A DNA stretch of 64,000 nucleotides from Streptomyces tibetensis. GTDB taxonomy: Bacteria > Actinomycetota > Actinomycetes > Streptomycetales > Streptomycetaceae. The translations under genes were made by a program, and so were the position numbers. This document shows, one piece after another, positions 1 to 8,236 of this stretch. The stretch's first letter is position 1, and each line of letters begins with the position of its first letter. The notes beneath the pieces are model-generated. The model searched no databases and was not told where the DNA came from. It saw only the letters and a program-made list of their open reading frames with translations. The stretch covers positions 124,001 through 188,000 of the forward strand of contig NZ_SZVW01000011.1 of the NCBI RefSeq assembly GCF_007655005.1. The letters run 5' to 3'.

Positions 1-59
1 CATGCGAGACGCGAGAGTCGGACACCTCAACGACCGCTCGTCAAGACGAGGTGCTTCGC

Positions 60-992
60 ATGAAGGCTGTAGGTTTCACGGAATTCGGTGGGCCGGAGGT
101 GCTCCAGATCCTGGAGCTGCCCGTCCCGGAGGCTGGTCCCGGCGAGGTGCGCATCCGCGTGCGTGCGGCGACCGTCAGCGCGGTCGACGCCCTGCAGCGC
201 AGCGGACCTGCCCGGTCCCCCGAAGCCCGGCCGCCGTTCGTCCCCGGCATGGAGGCCGCCGGCGTCGTGGACCAGATCGGCGCGGGTACGGACACGGACC
301 TCAGCGTCGGTGACCATGTCATGGCGATCGTCCTGGCCGACGGCTCTCGTGGCGCCTATGCCGAGCAGGTCGTCGTGCCGGCGGAGTCGGTGGTGCGCGC
401 TCCCCGCGGCGCGAGCGACGAGCAGGCCGCGTCGCTGCCGATGAACGGCCTGACCGCGCGCCTGGCGCTGGACACCCTCGGCCTGGAGGCCAGGCAGACC
501 GTCGCCGTCACCGGAGCGGCCGGCGCGGTGGGCGGTTACGCCGTCCAGCTGGCCAAGGCGGACGGGCTGCGGGTGGTGGCCGACGCCTCGGAGCAGGACG
601 AGACCCTGGTCAAGGAACTCGGCGCCGACATCGTGCTGCGTCGCGGAGCCGAGTACCCGGGCCGGGTCCGTGCTCAGGTCCCGGAGGGCGTCGACGGGCT
701 CCTCGACGGCGCGTCCCTCGGCGCGCTCACCGCCCGGGCGGTGCGTGACGGTGGCCGGGTGGTGACCCTGCGCGGCTACGACGGCCCCGGCGAGCGAGGC
801 ATCGTCTACGAGCCGATCGTCGTGTTCCGCTACGCCCGGGAGCACGCCAAGCTCGACCGGCTCCGGCAGCAGGTGGAAGAAGGCCGTATCACCCTCCGGG
901 TCGCCAGGACATTCCCCGCAGAGCAGGCCGCCGAAGCACACCGTCTGCTCGCGGCGGGCGGTGTGCGGGGCCGACTGGTCCTGACGTTCTGA
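60..992 (+). CDS. NADP-dependent quinone-oxidoreductase-like MDR enzyme
   Basis: A 310-residue medium-chain dehydrogenase/reductase of the quinone oxidoreductase type. It has an N-terminal GroES-like half (residues about 1-125, with the PPFVPGMEAAG segment) and a Rossmann half with the nucleotide-binding loop TGAAGAVGGY at residues 151-160. No zinc-ligand cysteines are visible, so it should be a zinc-independent NADPH-dependent reductase of quinones or enones. The start at 60 is chosen because MKAVGF is the usual family N-terminus; an in-frame ATG lies 9 bases upstream. It converges on the SDR gene. A paralogue lies at 17214. The family call is firm; the substrate is unknown. Confidence 0.88.
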   Translation: MKAVGFTEFGGPEVLQILELPVPEAGPGEVRIRVRAATVSAVDALQRSGPARSPEARPPFVPGMEAAGVVDQIGAGTDTDLSVGDHVMAIVLADGSRGAYAEQVVVPAESVVRAPRGASDEQAASLPMNGLTARLALDTLGLEARQTVAVTGAAGAVGGYAVQLAKADGLRVVADASEQDETLVKELGADIVLRRGAEYPGRVRAQVPEGVDGLLDGASLGALTARAVRDGGRVVTLRGYDGPGERGIVYEPIVVFRYAREHAKLDRLRQQVEEGRITLRVARTFPAEQAAEAHRLLAAGGVRGRLVLTF

Positions 993-1080
993 CGCGGAGC
1001 ACGAGAGGACGCTGACACGGCTGCCCTCGACGCCGTGCAGCGGGTGCAGCAGGACAGCCCAAGAAGTCCGGCCGCACCCG

Positions 1081-2043
1081 CTACACGGCGAACGCGTCGA
1101 CCTGCGTCAGCTGCGCCGACAGTTCCCACAGCCGTGCCGCCTGCTCGGGGTCGGTCGCCCAGTCCTTCACACCCCGCATCCCGCCGTCGCCGGGAGCGGG
1201 GTCTGCCACGTCGCAGTCCTCGAGGTAGAGACCGCCCATGTTGGCCAGCCGGGGCGAGGTCGCCGCCCACACCTGCGTGGCCGCCCCTTGCTGCGGGGTC
1301 TTGAAGAAGTCCGGGTCGCGCAGGTCGCCGTCCTCGTCGAACCAGCCGAACTCCACCCTCTCCTCCTCGGGCACGTGCCGCAGGAGCGGTGTGATGATCA
1401 CGCCGGGATGCACGGCGAAGGCGCGGACGCCGAAGTCCTGGGCGAGCCTGTCCAGGTGCACCGCGAACAGCGCGTTCGCCGTCTTGGCCTGCCCGTACGC
1501 CTGCCACTTGTCGTAACCTCGCTCCCACTGGACGTCGTCCCAGCGGATGCCGGACATGTGGTGGCCGCCGGAGGAGACGGAGACCACCCGGGCGCCGCCG
1601 GACGCGAGGGCCGGCCACAGTCGGTTGACGAGGGCGAAGTGGCCGAGGTGGTTGATCGCGAACTGCGCCTCCCAGCCGGGCCCCACCCGCGTTTCGGGGC
1701 AAGCCATGATCCCGGCGCTGTCGATGACGAAGTCGATGCTCCTGCCCGAGGCGAGGAACCCCTCCGCGAAGCCGCGCACGCTCTCCAGGTCGCCGAGGTC
1801 CAGTTCGTCGACCTCGACACCGGGAACCCCGTCCAGGGCCTTCCGCGCATCCCCGGGCCGACGCGCGGGGACGATGAGGCGGGCGCCGGCCCGGGTGAGC
1901 GCGCGAGTGGTCTCCAGGCCGATGCCCGAGTAGCCGCCCGTGACGATGGCGAGCTTCCCGCTGAGGTCGATGCCCTGCAGGACGTCGTCGGCGGTGCTCC
2001 CCGCGCCGAAACCGGAGCCGATCTTGTGCTGTGCGGTAGTCAT
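1081..2043 (-). CDS. short-chain dehydrogenase/reductase (SDR)
   Basis: A 320-residue classical-type SDR close to the WW-domain oxidoreductase/retinol-dehydrogenase-like group. The cofactor loop TGGYSGIG is at residues 35-42, the serine region VSVSSGG near 154-160, and the catalytic Tyr183 and Lys187 occur in YGQAK. It should reduce a carbonyl or oxidise an alcohol with NAD(P)H in the cytoplasm. The start MTTAQ at 2043 is preferred over the ATG 15 bases upstream. It lies 63 bp downstream of the MFS gene on the same strand, so the two are probably co-transcribed, pairing an exporter with a reductase. Confidence 0.88.
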   Translation of the reverse strand: MTTAQHKIGSGFGAGSTADDVLQGIDLSGKLAIVTGGYSGIGLETTRALTRAGARLIVPARRPGDARKALDGVPGVEVDELDLGDLESVRGFAEGFLASGRSIDFVIDSAGIMACPETRVGPGWEAQFAINHLGHFALVNRLWPALASGGARVVSVSSGGHHMSGIRWDDVQWERGYDKWQAYGQAKTANALFAVHLDRLAQDFGVRAFAVHPGVIITPLLRHVPEEERVEFGWFDEDGDLRDPDFFKTPQQGAATQVWAATSPRLANMGGLYLEDCDVADPAPGDGGMRGVKDWATDPEQAARLWELSAQLTQVDAFAV

Positions 2044-2106
2044 GCTCAACCGCTCCAAACCGAGGTAGGGACATCTTGCGGTTCGAGTAGGGCTCTATCG
2101 GTCCGT

Positions 2107-3453
2107 TCAGCTGCTCCGCTCGCTGAGGAGCGGTCCGCGGCGGCCGAGGGCCCACACGAGGAGGGCGGCGCAGGCGAGGCCGGCGCCGGTCAGGGAGACG
2201 GCCGTCCAGCCGCCGGCGGACCACAGGACGGAGGCGGCGGCGGAGCCGACCGCGCCGCCGAGGAAGTTGCAGGTGACGAAGGCCGTGTTGAGTCGGCTCC
2301 GGGCCTGCGGTGCGACCGCGAAAAGCCGTGTCTGGTTGAGGATGTTCACGCCCTGCACGGCGATGTCGAGCAACACGATGACCGCGATGATCCCCGCGAC
2401 GGAACGGTCGGCGAAGGCCGCGACGACGAAGGAGACCACGATCGCGGCCCAACCCCATCCGGTGGCCGGCAGGGACCAGCCCCGGTCGTGGAGCCGCCCC
2501 GCACGCTGGACGGCCAGCGCCCCGGCCAGGCCGACGAGGCCGAACATGCCGATGGCGGACACCGAATAGCCGAAGGGCTCCGCACTGAGCAGGAAGGTCA
2601 GTGCGGTCCAGAACATGGTGAAGACGCCGAAGGCGGTGGCGCCGAGGAACAGGGTCCAGCGCACCGCGCGTTCCTGCCGGATCACCTGCCAGACCGAGAG
2701 CAGCAGCTGCGGGTAGGGAAGGTGCGTCTTCGGGGCGAGTGGAGGGATCGTGCGGCGAAGCAGGACCGCGAAAGCCACAGAGACCGCTGCGGCGACGAAG
2801 TAGATGGTGCGCCATCCGGCGGCATCTGCGAGGAGTCCGCTGATGGTGCGGGAGGTGAGGATGCCGATGAGCAGTCCGGAGACGACCGTCCCCACCACCT
2901 GCCCGCGGTCGGTGTCGTCGGCGAGGTCACCGGCGAGCGGAGTGAGCAGCTGGCCGCTGACGGTGGTCAGGCCCAGAAAGGTGATCGCGACCAAGAGCGT
3001 GCCGATGGAAGGCGCGAGCGCGCAGGCGATGAGGGCAACAGCCGCGCAGAGCATCATCCCGGGGACGAACCGACGTCTGTCGAGCACGTCGCCGAGTGGC
3101 ACCAGCAGCAACGCCCCGGCCGCGTAGCCGATCTGCGTGGCTGTCACGAGCCAGCCCGCGAGTGCGGTGGAGGCGTGCAGGTCGCGGGCGATGAAGTCGA
3201 GCAGCGGTTGTGCCCAGTAGAGGTTGGCGACGGCGGTGCCGCCGGCGACCGCGAACAGCAGAGGCAAGCCACGGCCCATGCGGTTCTTGTTCGCGCCGGC
3301 AGGGGGGCTCGCGGTGGGCGGCGTGGGGGTGTCCGGGGTAGCCATGGGTGGGTGTCCAGGTGAGTACGGGCCCGCCGGCGGTGCCGCCGGGGTGGGGCAG
3401 ATCTGTTCAGCCGTGGCGGCCTGCTGGGGTTCAGGCAGGACTCGGCTGACCAT
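2107..3453 (-). CDS. MFS efflux transporter
   Basis: A 448-residue major facilitator with about 12 hydrophobic segments and an AraJ-like arrangement. The loop between helices 2 and 3 reads GDVLDRRRF, matching the MFS signature. The start at 3453 has a purine-rich AGGGGGA upstream. A downstream ATG at 3345 would remove a proline-rich, probably unstructured N-terminus but has no ribosome-binding site. The palindrome at 3520-3539 lies 67 bp upstream of the start and probably controls it. It precedes the SDR gene in the same direction. The substrate cannot be told from sequence; export of small toxic compounds is likely. Confidence 0.85.
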   Translation of the reverse strand: MVSRVLPEPQQAATAEQICPTPAAPPAGPYSPGHPPMATPDTPTPPTASPPAGANKNRMGRGLPLLFAVAGGTAVANLYWAQPLLDFIARDLHASTALAGWLVTATQIGYAAGALLLVPLGDVLDRRRFVPGMMLCAAVALIACALAPSIGTLLVAITFLGLTTVSGQLLTPLAGDLADDTDRGQVVGTVVSGLLIGILTSRTISGLLADAAGWRTIYFVAAAVSVAFAVLLRRTIPPLAPKTHLPYPQLLLSVWQVIRQERAVRWTLFLGATAFGVFTMFWTALTFLLSAEPFGYSVSAIGMFGLVGLAGALAVQRAGRLHDRGWSLPATGWGWAAIVVSFVVAAFADRSVAGIIAVIVLLDIAVQGVNILNQTRLFAVAPQARSRLNTAFVTCNFLGGAVGSAAASVLWSAGGWTAVSLTGAGLACAALLVWALGRRGPLLSERSS

Positions 3454-3519
3454 GGGCAGATTTCCCCCTGCGGAGGAGAAAATGAAGAGGTCTTTTCCTT
3501 ACCCGGGCATCGATTTTCC

Positions 3520-3539
3520 GGGGGATGGTTTTCTCCCCC
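3520..3539. promoter_or_regulatory. palindromic operator, site A (GGGGGA-N8-TCCCCC)
   Basis: Perfect 6-base arms GGGGGA (3520-3525) and TCCCCC (3534-3539) with the 8-base centre TGGTTTTC. It lies between the leftward MFS gene and the rightward MarR-like ORF. The same arm sequence and spacing recur at 5036, 6012 and 12134, and the centre shares GGTTTT with site B. The likely binder is one of the two MmyB-like regulators; this is inferred from position only. Confidence 0.6.
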
Positions 3540-4016
3540 CATGCATTCATGGGCAGGTGGAATACCCGCGGATATGGTCACTGGCGCGACCCGGGCGGAA
3601 GCAGCGGGTCCGATTCCCCGTCGCGATGGGAATGGAATGGCCCGGTGTGCGGTGTCTGTCGCGATTTGCTGCGTGCTCTGCGGCCGGAGCGGTCGCTGTC
3701 GCCGACCAGGCTCGCCGAGTACAGCCAGGTGCCGCTGCCGGTCATCCAGGTGGCCCTGGACGAGATCCAACAGCGTCGTCTGGCCACGCGTGAGGGCATG
3801 GACCTGATCCTGACCGACGCTGGGCGTGAGGCCGCGGCACGGCTCTCGGCTGCCCGTCAGGACTCCTTCGCGGAGCTGCTGGGCGACTGGTGGGGCCCTG
3901 ACCGGCCGACGGACCTGGTCGAACTGGTCGAGGAGTTGGTTGCACAGCTGTCGGGCTCCGACAGAGAACGACCGCACGTGCCGGCGCTCCGGACCTGCGT
4001 ACGTCGCACGACGTGA
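3525..4016 (+). CDS. orphan MarR-like winged-helix domain protein (possible gene fragment)
   Basis: The open frame allows up to 163 residues, but only residues from about 42 onward look like protein. LSPTRLAEYSQVP, VIQVALDEIQQRRL and ILTDAGREAAARL resemble a MarR-type winged helix, as seen fused to the C-terminus of many actinobacterial MDR-type MFS exporters. No exporter precedes it in frame. The first ATG lies inside operator site A and the second at 3549 has no clear ribosome-binding site. It is either a small stand-alone regulator or the remnant of a lost MFS-MarR fusion gene. Confidence 0.4.
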   Translation: MVFSPHAFMGRWNTRGYGHWRDPGGSSGSDSPSRWEWNGPVCGVCRDLLRALRPERSLSPTRLAEYSQVPLPVIQVALDEIQQRRLATREGMDLILTDAGREAAARLSAARQDSFAELLGDWWGPDRPTDLVELVEELVAQLSGSDRERPHVPALRTCVRRTT

Positions 4017-4130
4017 TCCCAGGGGCGGTGGGGCGGGGTTTGCCGAGCCCGGGCCCTACGACGGCGTCCCGGCGGCCACGACGGCCCGTCGGCCGCACGT
4101 GACACCGCCCGAACCGGGCCGCCGCCTGTC

Positions 4131-5024
4131 TCAGGCTGCCGCGTCCCTTGCCGGCCGGGGCGGGTCGGCCGTCCACGACGCCAGGAAGAGAAGGCCGTCG
4201 TGGGACGGGCTTCCGGGAGCCGCGGTCGCGACCGTCAGCTTCTGCGTCGGGTCGGCCGCGCAGGTCAGACTGTCCCAGTCGAGTGTGAGGTCGCCGACGA
4301 TCGGATGGCGCAGCCTCTTGGTGCCCATGCGCAGGCCGCTCATCTGGCGGCCGGCCCACCACTGCCGGAAGTCGGCGTCGGCGACCGACAGCTCGCCGAC
4401 CAGGGCGGCGAGCCCGGGGTCACGGGGATAGCGGGCGGCTTCCAGCCGCAGATGGGCCACGCAGGTCCGGGCGTTCGTCCGCCAGTCGAGGCAGAGTTCC
4501 CGGAAGGCGGGGTCGGTGAAGAGCAGCCGCGCGTAGTTGCGCTTCCTCGCGGGGATCTTGTCGAAGTCGGTGAGCAGAGCCGCTGCCAGGGGGTTCCAGG
4601 CGAGGATGTCCAGGCGTCGGCCGAGGACGAGTGCGGGAGTGGTCGTCAGGTTGTCCAGAATGCGCCTGAGCTGCGGGTGCAGCTTCTGCGCCGCGAGGCG
4701 ACGGGGTTCCTGGCCGCCCTGCGAGGCCAACGTGATCAGGTGAGCAAGCTGGTCGTCGTCGAGGTGCAGGACCCGGGCGAGCGTGGTGAGCACCGATCTC
4801 GACACCGGGGCACGCCCCTGCTCCAGCCGGGCGTAAGATCCGGGGCTGATCCCGACGAGTTGGGCGACCTCCTCACGGCGCAGCCCCGGCACCCGCCGGG
4901 GCGCCCCGGACTCGGGCAGGCCGACGGTCCGCGGGCTGAGTCTGGCCCGGCACACCTTGAGGAATTCTCCCAGTTCGGGCAAAGGTTCTTTGGTGTACAT
5001 AGCATCGAGCATCGCAGCATCCAC
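4131..5024 (-). CDS. MmyB-like XRE-family regulator, copy 1
   Basis: A 297-residue regulator. It has an N-terminal XRE helix-turn-helix (residues about 14-85, with RRVPGLRREEVAQL and SPGSYARLEQGR) followed by an MmyB-like ligand-binding domain (MLTR_LBD, about 110-285, with ILAWNPLAAALLTDF). Proteins of this family sense small ligands and usually control neighbouring reductase or exporter genes. Starts at 5024, 5012 and 5000 are all in frame; AGGTGG suits 5012 best by spacing. It sits 47 bp downstream of copy 2, yet the gap holds its own palindrome (site B), which suggests separate control. It is clearly a paralogue of copy 2 along its full length. Confidence 0.9.
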   Translation of the reverse strand: MDAAMLDAMYTKEPLPELGEFLKVCRARLSPRTVGLPESGAPRRVPGLRREEVAQLVGISPGSYARLEQGRAPVSRSVLTTLARVLHLDDDQLAHLITLASQGGQEPRRLAAQKLHPQLRRILDNLTTTPALVLGRRLDILAWNPLAAALLTDFDKIPARKRNYARLLFTDPAFRELCLDWRTNARTCVAHLRLEAARYPRDPGLAALVGELSVADADFRQWWAGRQMSGLRMGTKRLRHPIVGDLTLDWDSLTCAADPTQKLTVATAAPGSPSHDGLLFLASWTADPPRPARDAAA

Positions 5025-5035
5025 CTGGAATGTGA

Positions 5036-5055
5036 GGGGGAGGTTTTACTCCCCG
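5036..5055. promoter_or_regulatory. palindromic operator, site B
   Basis: GGGGGA (5036-5041), centre GGTTTTAC, then TCCCCG (5050-5055). Five of six arm bases pair, with the same 8-base spacing as sites A, C and D. It lies 12 bp before the first possible start of MmyB-like copy 1, where bound protein would block transcription or translation initiation, so autoregulation is likely. Confidence 0.6.
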
Positions 5056-5071
5056 GTCTGGGACCGCCGTT

Positions 5072-5977
5072 TCATTGCGGCCCCGCGGGACCGGTCAGCC
5101 CGTCGAGTCGGTCGGCCCGGCTGTCCGTGGGCCCGCCGGGCCGACTGGTAACCCGCGAGGCGAGGGCGCGCAACCCGTCGTACGACGGCGTGCCGGGCTC
5201 GGCCGTACAGACGACGAGTTCCTGATCGGGATCGCCGCCGCAGGTGAGAATGTCCCAGTCGAGGACGAGTTCACCCACGAGGGGATGGCGCAGCCTCTTG
5301 ACACCCGACCCGAGCGACGGCACATGGCGGCTCCCCCACCACCGCCCGAAGTCCCTGTCCTCCACGGAGAGTTCACCCACCAGGCTGGTCAGCCGCTGAT
5401 CCTCGGGGTGCCTGGCGGCCGCCGCGCGCAGATGGGACACACACTCGCGGGCCACGGCCCGCCAGTCCGCGTACAGGGTCCGCATGGAGGGATCCGTGAA
5501 GAGGATGCGCACGCAGTTCCGCTTACTCTCCGGCACCTTCGCGAAGTCGGTGAACAGGGCGGCGGCCAGCGGATTCCAGGCCAGGATGTCCATACGACGG
5601 CCGATCACCACGCCGGGACTCGCGGTGAGATCGTCGAGCAGGCGGCGCAACTGGGGGTGCGCCTTCTGTGCGGTCGACCGGCGATGTCGTGTCCTCTGCC
5701 GGCCGGCCAGCTCGAACAGGCGGTCGCGCTGGTGGTCGGACAGATGCAGGACTCGGGAGAGGGCGGCGAGCACCGACGCGGACGGCTGGACGCGACCCTG
5801 CTCCAGCCGCGTGTAGTGGTCCGTACTGATGGCGGCGAGTACGGCGACCTCTTCTCTGCGCAGCCCTGGCACACGTCGGCCCCCGGTGTCGGGCAGACCG
5901 ACAGTGCGCGGGGTCAGCTCGGACCTCCGCGACTTGAGGAATTCTCCCAACTCGTTCGGATGCGCGTCGCCGCTCAT
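5072..5977 (-). CDS. MmyB-like XRE-family regulator, copy 2
   Basis: A 301-residue regulator with the same layout as copy 1: an XRE helix-turn-helix (RRVPGLRREEVAVL, STDHYTRLEQGR) and an MLTR_LBD domain (DILAWNPLAAALFTDF, RLRHPLVGELVLDWD). The start MSGDAHPNELGEF at 5977 is chosen because the helix-turn-helix follows at the usual distance; the frame stays open upstream to 6127 without family-like sequence. Palindromic sites lie 35 bp upstream. The two tandem paralogues probably arose by duplication and may respond to different ligands while sharing DNA targets. Confidence 0.9.
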   Translation of the reverse strand: MSGDAHPNELGEFLKSRRSELTPRTVGLPDTGGRRVPGLRREEVAVLAAISTDHYTRLEQGRVQPSASVLAALSRVLHLSDHQRDRLFELAGRQRTRHRRSTAQKAHPQLRRLLDDLTASPGVVIGRRMDILAWNPLAAALFTDFAKVPESKRNCVRILFTDPSMRTLYADWRAVARECVSHLRAAAARHPEDQRLTSLVGELSVEDRDFGRWWGSRHVPSLGSGVKRLRHPLVGELVLDWDILTCGGDPDQELVVCTAEPGTPSYDGLRALASRVTSRPGGPTDSRADRLDGLTGPAGPQ

Positions 5978-6579
5978 GGCGCAAGTGTCGCACCGCTCCG
6001 CCTGCGGAAAGGGGGGAAGGATCTCTCCCCTGGATAAGGAATTCCCCGGATGGAATCCTCCCCTTTGCGGACGCCCGCAAAAGTGACAGGGTCGAGGGCA
6101 TATCCGCTGACCGGGACCGGTTGACACAGAGAAATCACCCGGACGAGCGGGCGGCAGGCTTCAGGAAATGAGGCTGTTTTCTGCCTGCCACCGGTATTCG
6201 ATGTTCCTGCGGCAGGTGGAGGAGGTGGACAGAGACCGTGTGGACGGACGTCCACCTTCTTCGGCAACGGCCCCGCACCGGCCGGTCACCTGCACCCTCC
6301 CGGCCCCGGCGCCGATCGTCCAGAGCCGCCGCACCGAACGCGGCCCGCACCGACGGGTCAAGGACGTGCGGGTGCCACCCAGTGTCGACCGGATCGTCCG
6401 GTACGACGCATCCGCCGGCACCGAGAGGCTCGCGACCTGCACGACAGACCCGTGCACGTGTCCCCCCGCCCACGCGAGGCTCGTCTCGTCGTTCTTCGCT
6501 GAGCCGCCCAACAGTCCTGGGTCCTGGACCGGGCGGCATGAGATCCCCCCACCCACAGACACATCAGGAGCACCACTTC
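5978..6579. other. intergenic region with operators; no recognisable gene
   Basis: This 602-base gap separates MmyB-like copy 2 (leftward) from the CMD gene (rightward). Its first 90 bases hold two palindromic sites. The rest has open frames on both strands, but none resembles a known protein and none has a convincing start. Part of this segment resembles the region before the ADH at 12297 (CCGCTGACC and CCGGTTGAC in the same order). Confidence 0.5.
6012..6063. promoter_or_regulatory. tandem operators, sites C and C2
   Basis: Site C is GGGGGA (6012-6017), centre AGGATCTC, TCCCCT (6026-6031). Site C2 is a degenerate copy: CCGGA (6046-6050), an 8-base centre TGGAATCC, then TCCCC (6059-6063). 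The C2 segment ATGGAATCCTCCCC differs by one base from site D2 at 12156-12169. The pair lies just upstream of MmyB-like copy 2 and could also control rightward transcription towards the CMD gene. Confidence 0.6.
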
Positions 6580-6912
6580 ATGTCCGAACGGAAGAAGTTC
6601 GCGCCTCCGGCCATTCAGGAGTTCGCCCCCAAGCTCGCCGAGGTGACGGACACCGTCCTGTTCGGTGACGTCTGGGAGCGGCCGGGCCTGTCTCCGCGTG
6701 ACCGCAGCCTGGTCACCGTCACCGCTCTCGCCGCTCTGTACCGGACCGACCAGCTCGGCTTCCACCTCGGCAAGGCGCTGGAGAACGGCGTCACCAAGGA
6801 CGAACTGATCGAGGCCCTCACCCATCTGGCCTTCTACGCCGGATGGCCCAACGCCATGACCGCGATGACGCAGCTCAAGGACATCGTGGAGAAGGCCGAC
6901 CTGTCCGGCTGA
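6580..6912 (+). CDS. carboxymuconolactone decarboxylase-family protein
   Basis: A 110-residue single-domain CMD/AhpD-like protein. The segments VLFGDVWERPGLSPRDRSLVTV, QLGFHLGKALENGVTKDELIEALTHLAFYAGWPNAM are typical of the CMD family variant usually encoded next to a cupin gene. The catalytic CxxC of AhpD peroxidases is absent, so it is not a thiol peroxidase of that type. CAGGAG at 6564-6569 supports the start. It is followed by a cupin remnant and the alcohol dehydrogenase. Such proteins often travel with aldo/keto reductases and MDR enzymes; their reaction is mostly unknown. Confidence 0.88.
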   Translation: MSERKKFAPPAIQEFAPKLAEVTDTVLFGDVWERPGLSPRDRSLVTVTALAALYRTDQLGFHLGKALENGVTKDELIEALTHLAFYAGWPNAMTAMTQLKDIVEKADLSG

Positions 6913-6950
6913 CGTCTCCGCACCCGCCCGCACCCCACGTCGCGGGCCAA

Positions 6951-7088
6951 GGCAACGTCATCCACACATCCCCGAGTGAGGAGCACTGGCACGGCGCGGC
7001 ACCCGACCGGTTCATGACCCACCTCGCCCTGTGGGAGACGGACGACACCACCCGGCTCGAACACTTTTCCGAGGTAGTGCTACGGCCC
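6951..7088 (+). pseudogene. C-terminal remnant of a cupin gene
   Basis: The frame reads GNVIHTSPSEEHWHGAAP, then RFMTHLALWE and LEHFSEV. This matches the last third of the small cupins normally encoded directly after CMD genes, including the EEHWHGAAP metal-binding strand and the MTHLA strand. The first two thirds of the domain and the start codon are missing. The frame is open and in phase with the downstream alcohol dehydrogenase, so it could in principle be read as an N-terminal extension, but it has no start of its own. Confidence 0.6.
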
Positions 7089-7154
7089 GCGCGCCGGCAC
7101 CCGCATCCGCCCCTGACGCCACGACAGACACGAAAAGAACCGGGAAGGCACACC

Positions 7155-8171
7155 ATGCGAGCCACGATCATTCACGCGCCGGGGGACATCCGGGTGGAGA
7201 AGGCTGCCGAGCCGAACATCGCAGCGCCCACGGACGCGATCGTGCGCACCGTCGCCACCTGTGTGTGCGGCTCCGACCTGTGGAGCTACCGCGGCGTGCT
7301 GCCGGTCTCCGGGCCACAGCCGATCGGGCACGAGTACGTCGGCGTCGTCGAAGCGGTCGGCAGCGCCGTGTCGAGCATCCGGCCAGGCCAGTTCGTCATC
7401 GGTTCCTTCGTCGCCTCCGACAACACCTGTCCCAACTGCCGTGCCGGATACCAGACCTCCTGCCGGCACGCGCAGTGGGTGAACGGCGCACAGGCCGAAT
7501 ACCTCCGCGTCCCTCTCGCCGACGGCACCCTGGTCGCCACCCCGGACCAGCCCGACGACGAGCTGATCCCGAGCCTGCTGACCCTGTCCGACGTCATGGG
7601 CACCGGCTGGTACGCCGCCAAGGCCGCTGAGGTCAGGCCAGGTTCGACGGCCGTGGTCGTCGGTGACGGCGCGGTGGGCCTGTCCGGGGTCATCGCCGCG
7701 AAGGAACTGGGCGCCGAACGCATCATCGCCATGAGCAGGCACGACTCCCGGCAGAAGCTGGCCCTGGAGTTCGGCGCCACCGACATCGTCACCGAGCGCG
7801 GCGCGGAAGGCGTCACCCGCGTCAAGGAGCTGACCGGCGGCATCGGCGCCGACTCGGTGCTCGAGTGCGTCGGCACGCAGGAGTCGATGCACCAGGGGCT
7901 GCAGTCCGCCCGCCCGGGTGGCAACGTCGGGTTCGTCGGCTTCCCGCACGGCACACAGATCGACGGCCAGGAACTCTTCTTCTCCCACGTCGGCCTGCGC
8001 GGCGGCCCCGCGCCCGTGCGCGCCTACCTCCCACACCTGATCGACCGCGTCTTCGCCGGTCACATCAACCCGGGCAAGGTCTTCGACCTCAGCCTGCCCC
8101 TGGAGGAGGCCGCCGAGGGCTACAAGGCCATGGACGAGCGGCGTGCCGTCAAGACGCTGCTGCGTCCGTGA
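7155..8171 (+). CDS. zinc-dependent alcohol dehydrogenase-family protein
   Basis: A 338-residue MDR alcohol dehydrogenase. Candidate catalytic zinc ligands are Cys38 (in CVCGSDLW), His59 and Glu60 (GHEYVG). The structural zinc lobe retains Cys92, Cys95 and Cys103, but the first of the usual four cysteines is Asp89, so structural zinc binding may be altered. The Rossmann loop is VVGDGAVGLSG. The start at 7155 gives the standard N-terminus MRATIIH. It is the third cistron after CMD and the cupin remnant. NAD(P)-linked oxidation or reduction of a small alcohol or aldehyde is expected. Confidence 0.88.
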   Translation: MRATIIHAPGDIRVEKAAEPNIAAPTDAIVRTVATCVCGSDLWSYRGVLPVSGPQPIGHEYVGVVEAVGSAVSSIRPGQFVIGSFVASDNTCPNCRAGYQTSCRHAQWVNGAQAEYLRVPLADGTLVATPDQPDDELIPSLLTLSDVMGTGWYAAKAAEVRPGSTAVVVGDGAVGLSGVIAAKELGAERIIAMSRHDSRQKLALEFGATDIVTERGAEGVTRVKELTGGIGADSVLECVGTQESMHQGLQSARPGGNVGFVGFPHGTQIDGQELFFSHVGLRGGPAPVRAYLPHLIDRVFAGHINPGKVFDLSLPLEEAAEGYKAMDERRAVKTLLRP

Positions 8172-8236
8172 CCTGAAGCCCGGCTGCGGTGGGCCTCGGA
8201 CCAGCCGCGGCCACCGGACAGAACGGACCGACAGCC

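Noticed and set aside
6168..6668. Open frame between MmyB-like copy 2 and the CMD gene
   Set aside because: It runs through the CMD start in another frame and has no recognisable domain or start signal.
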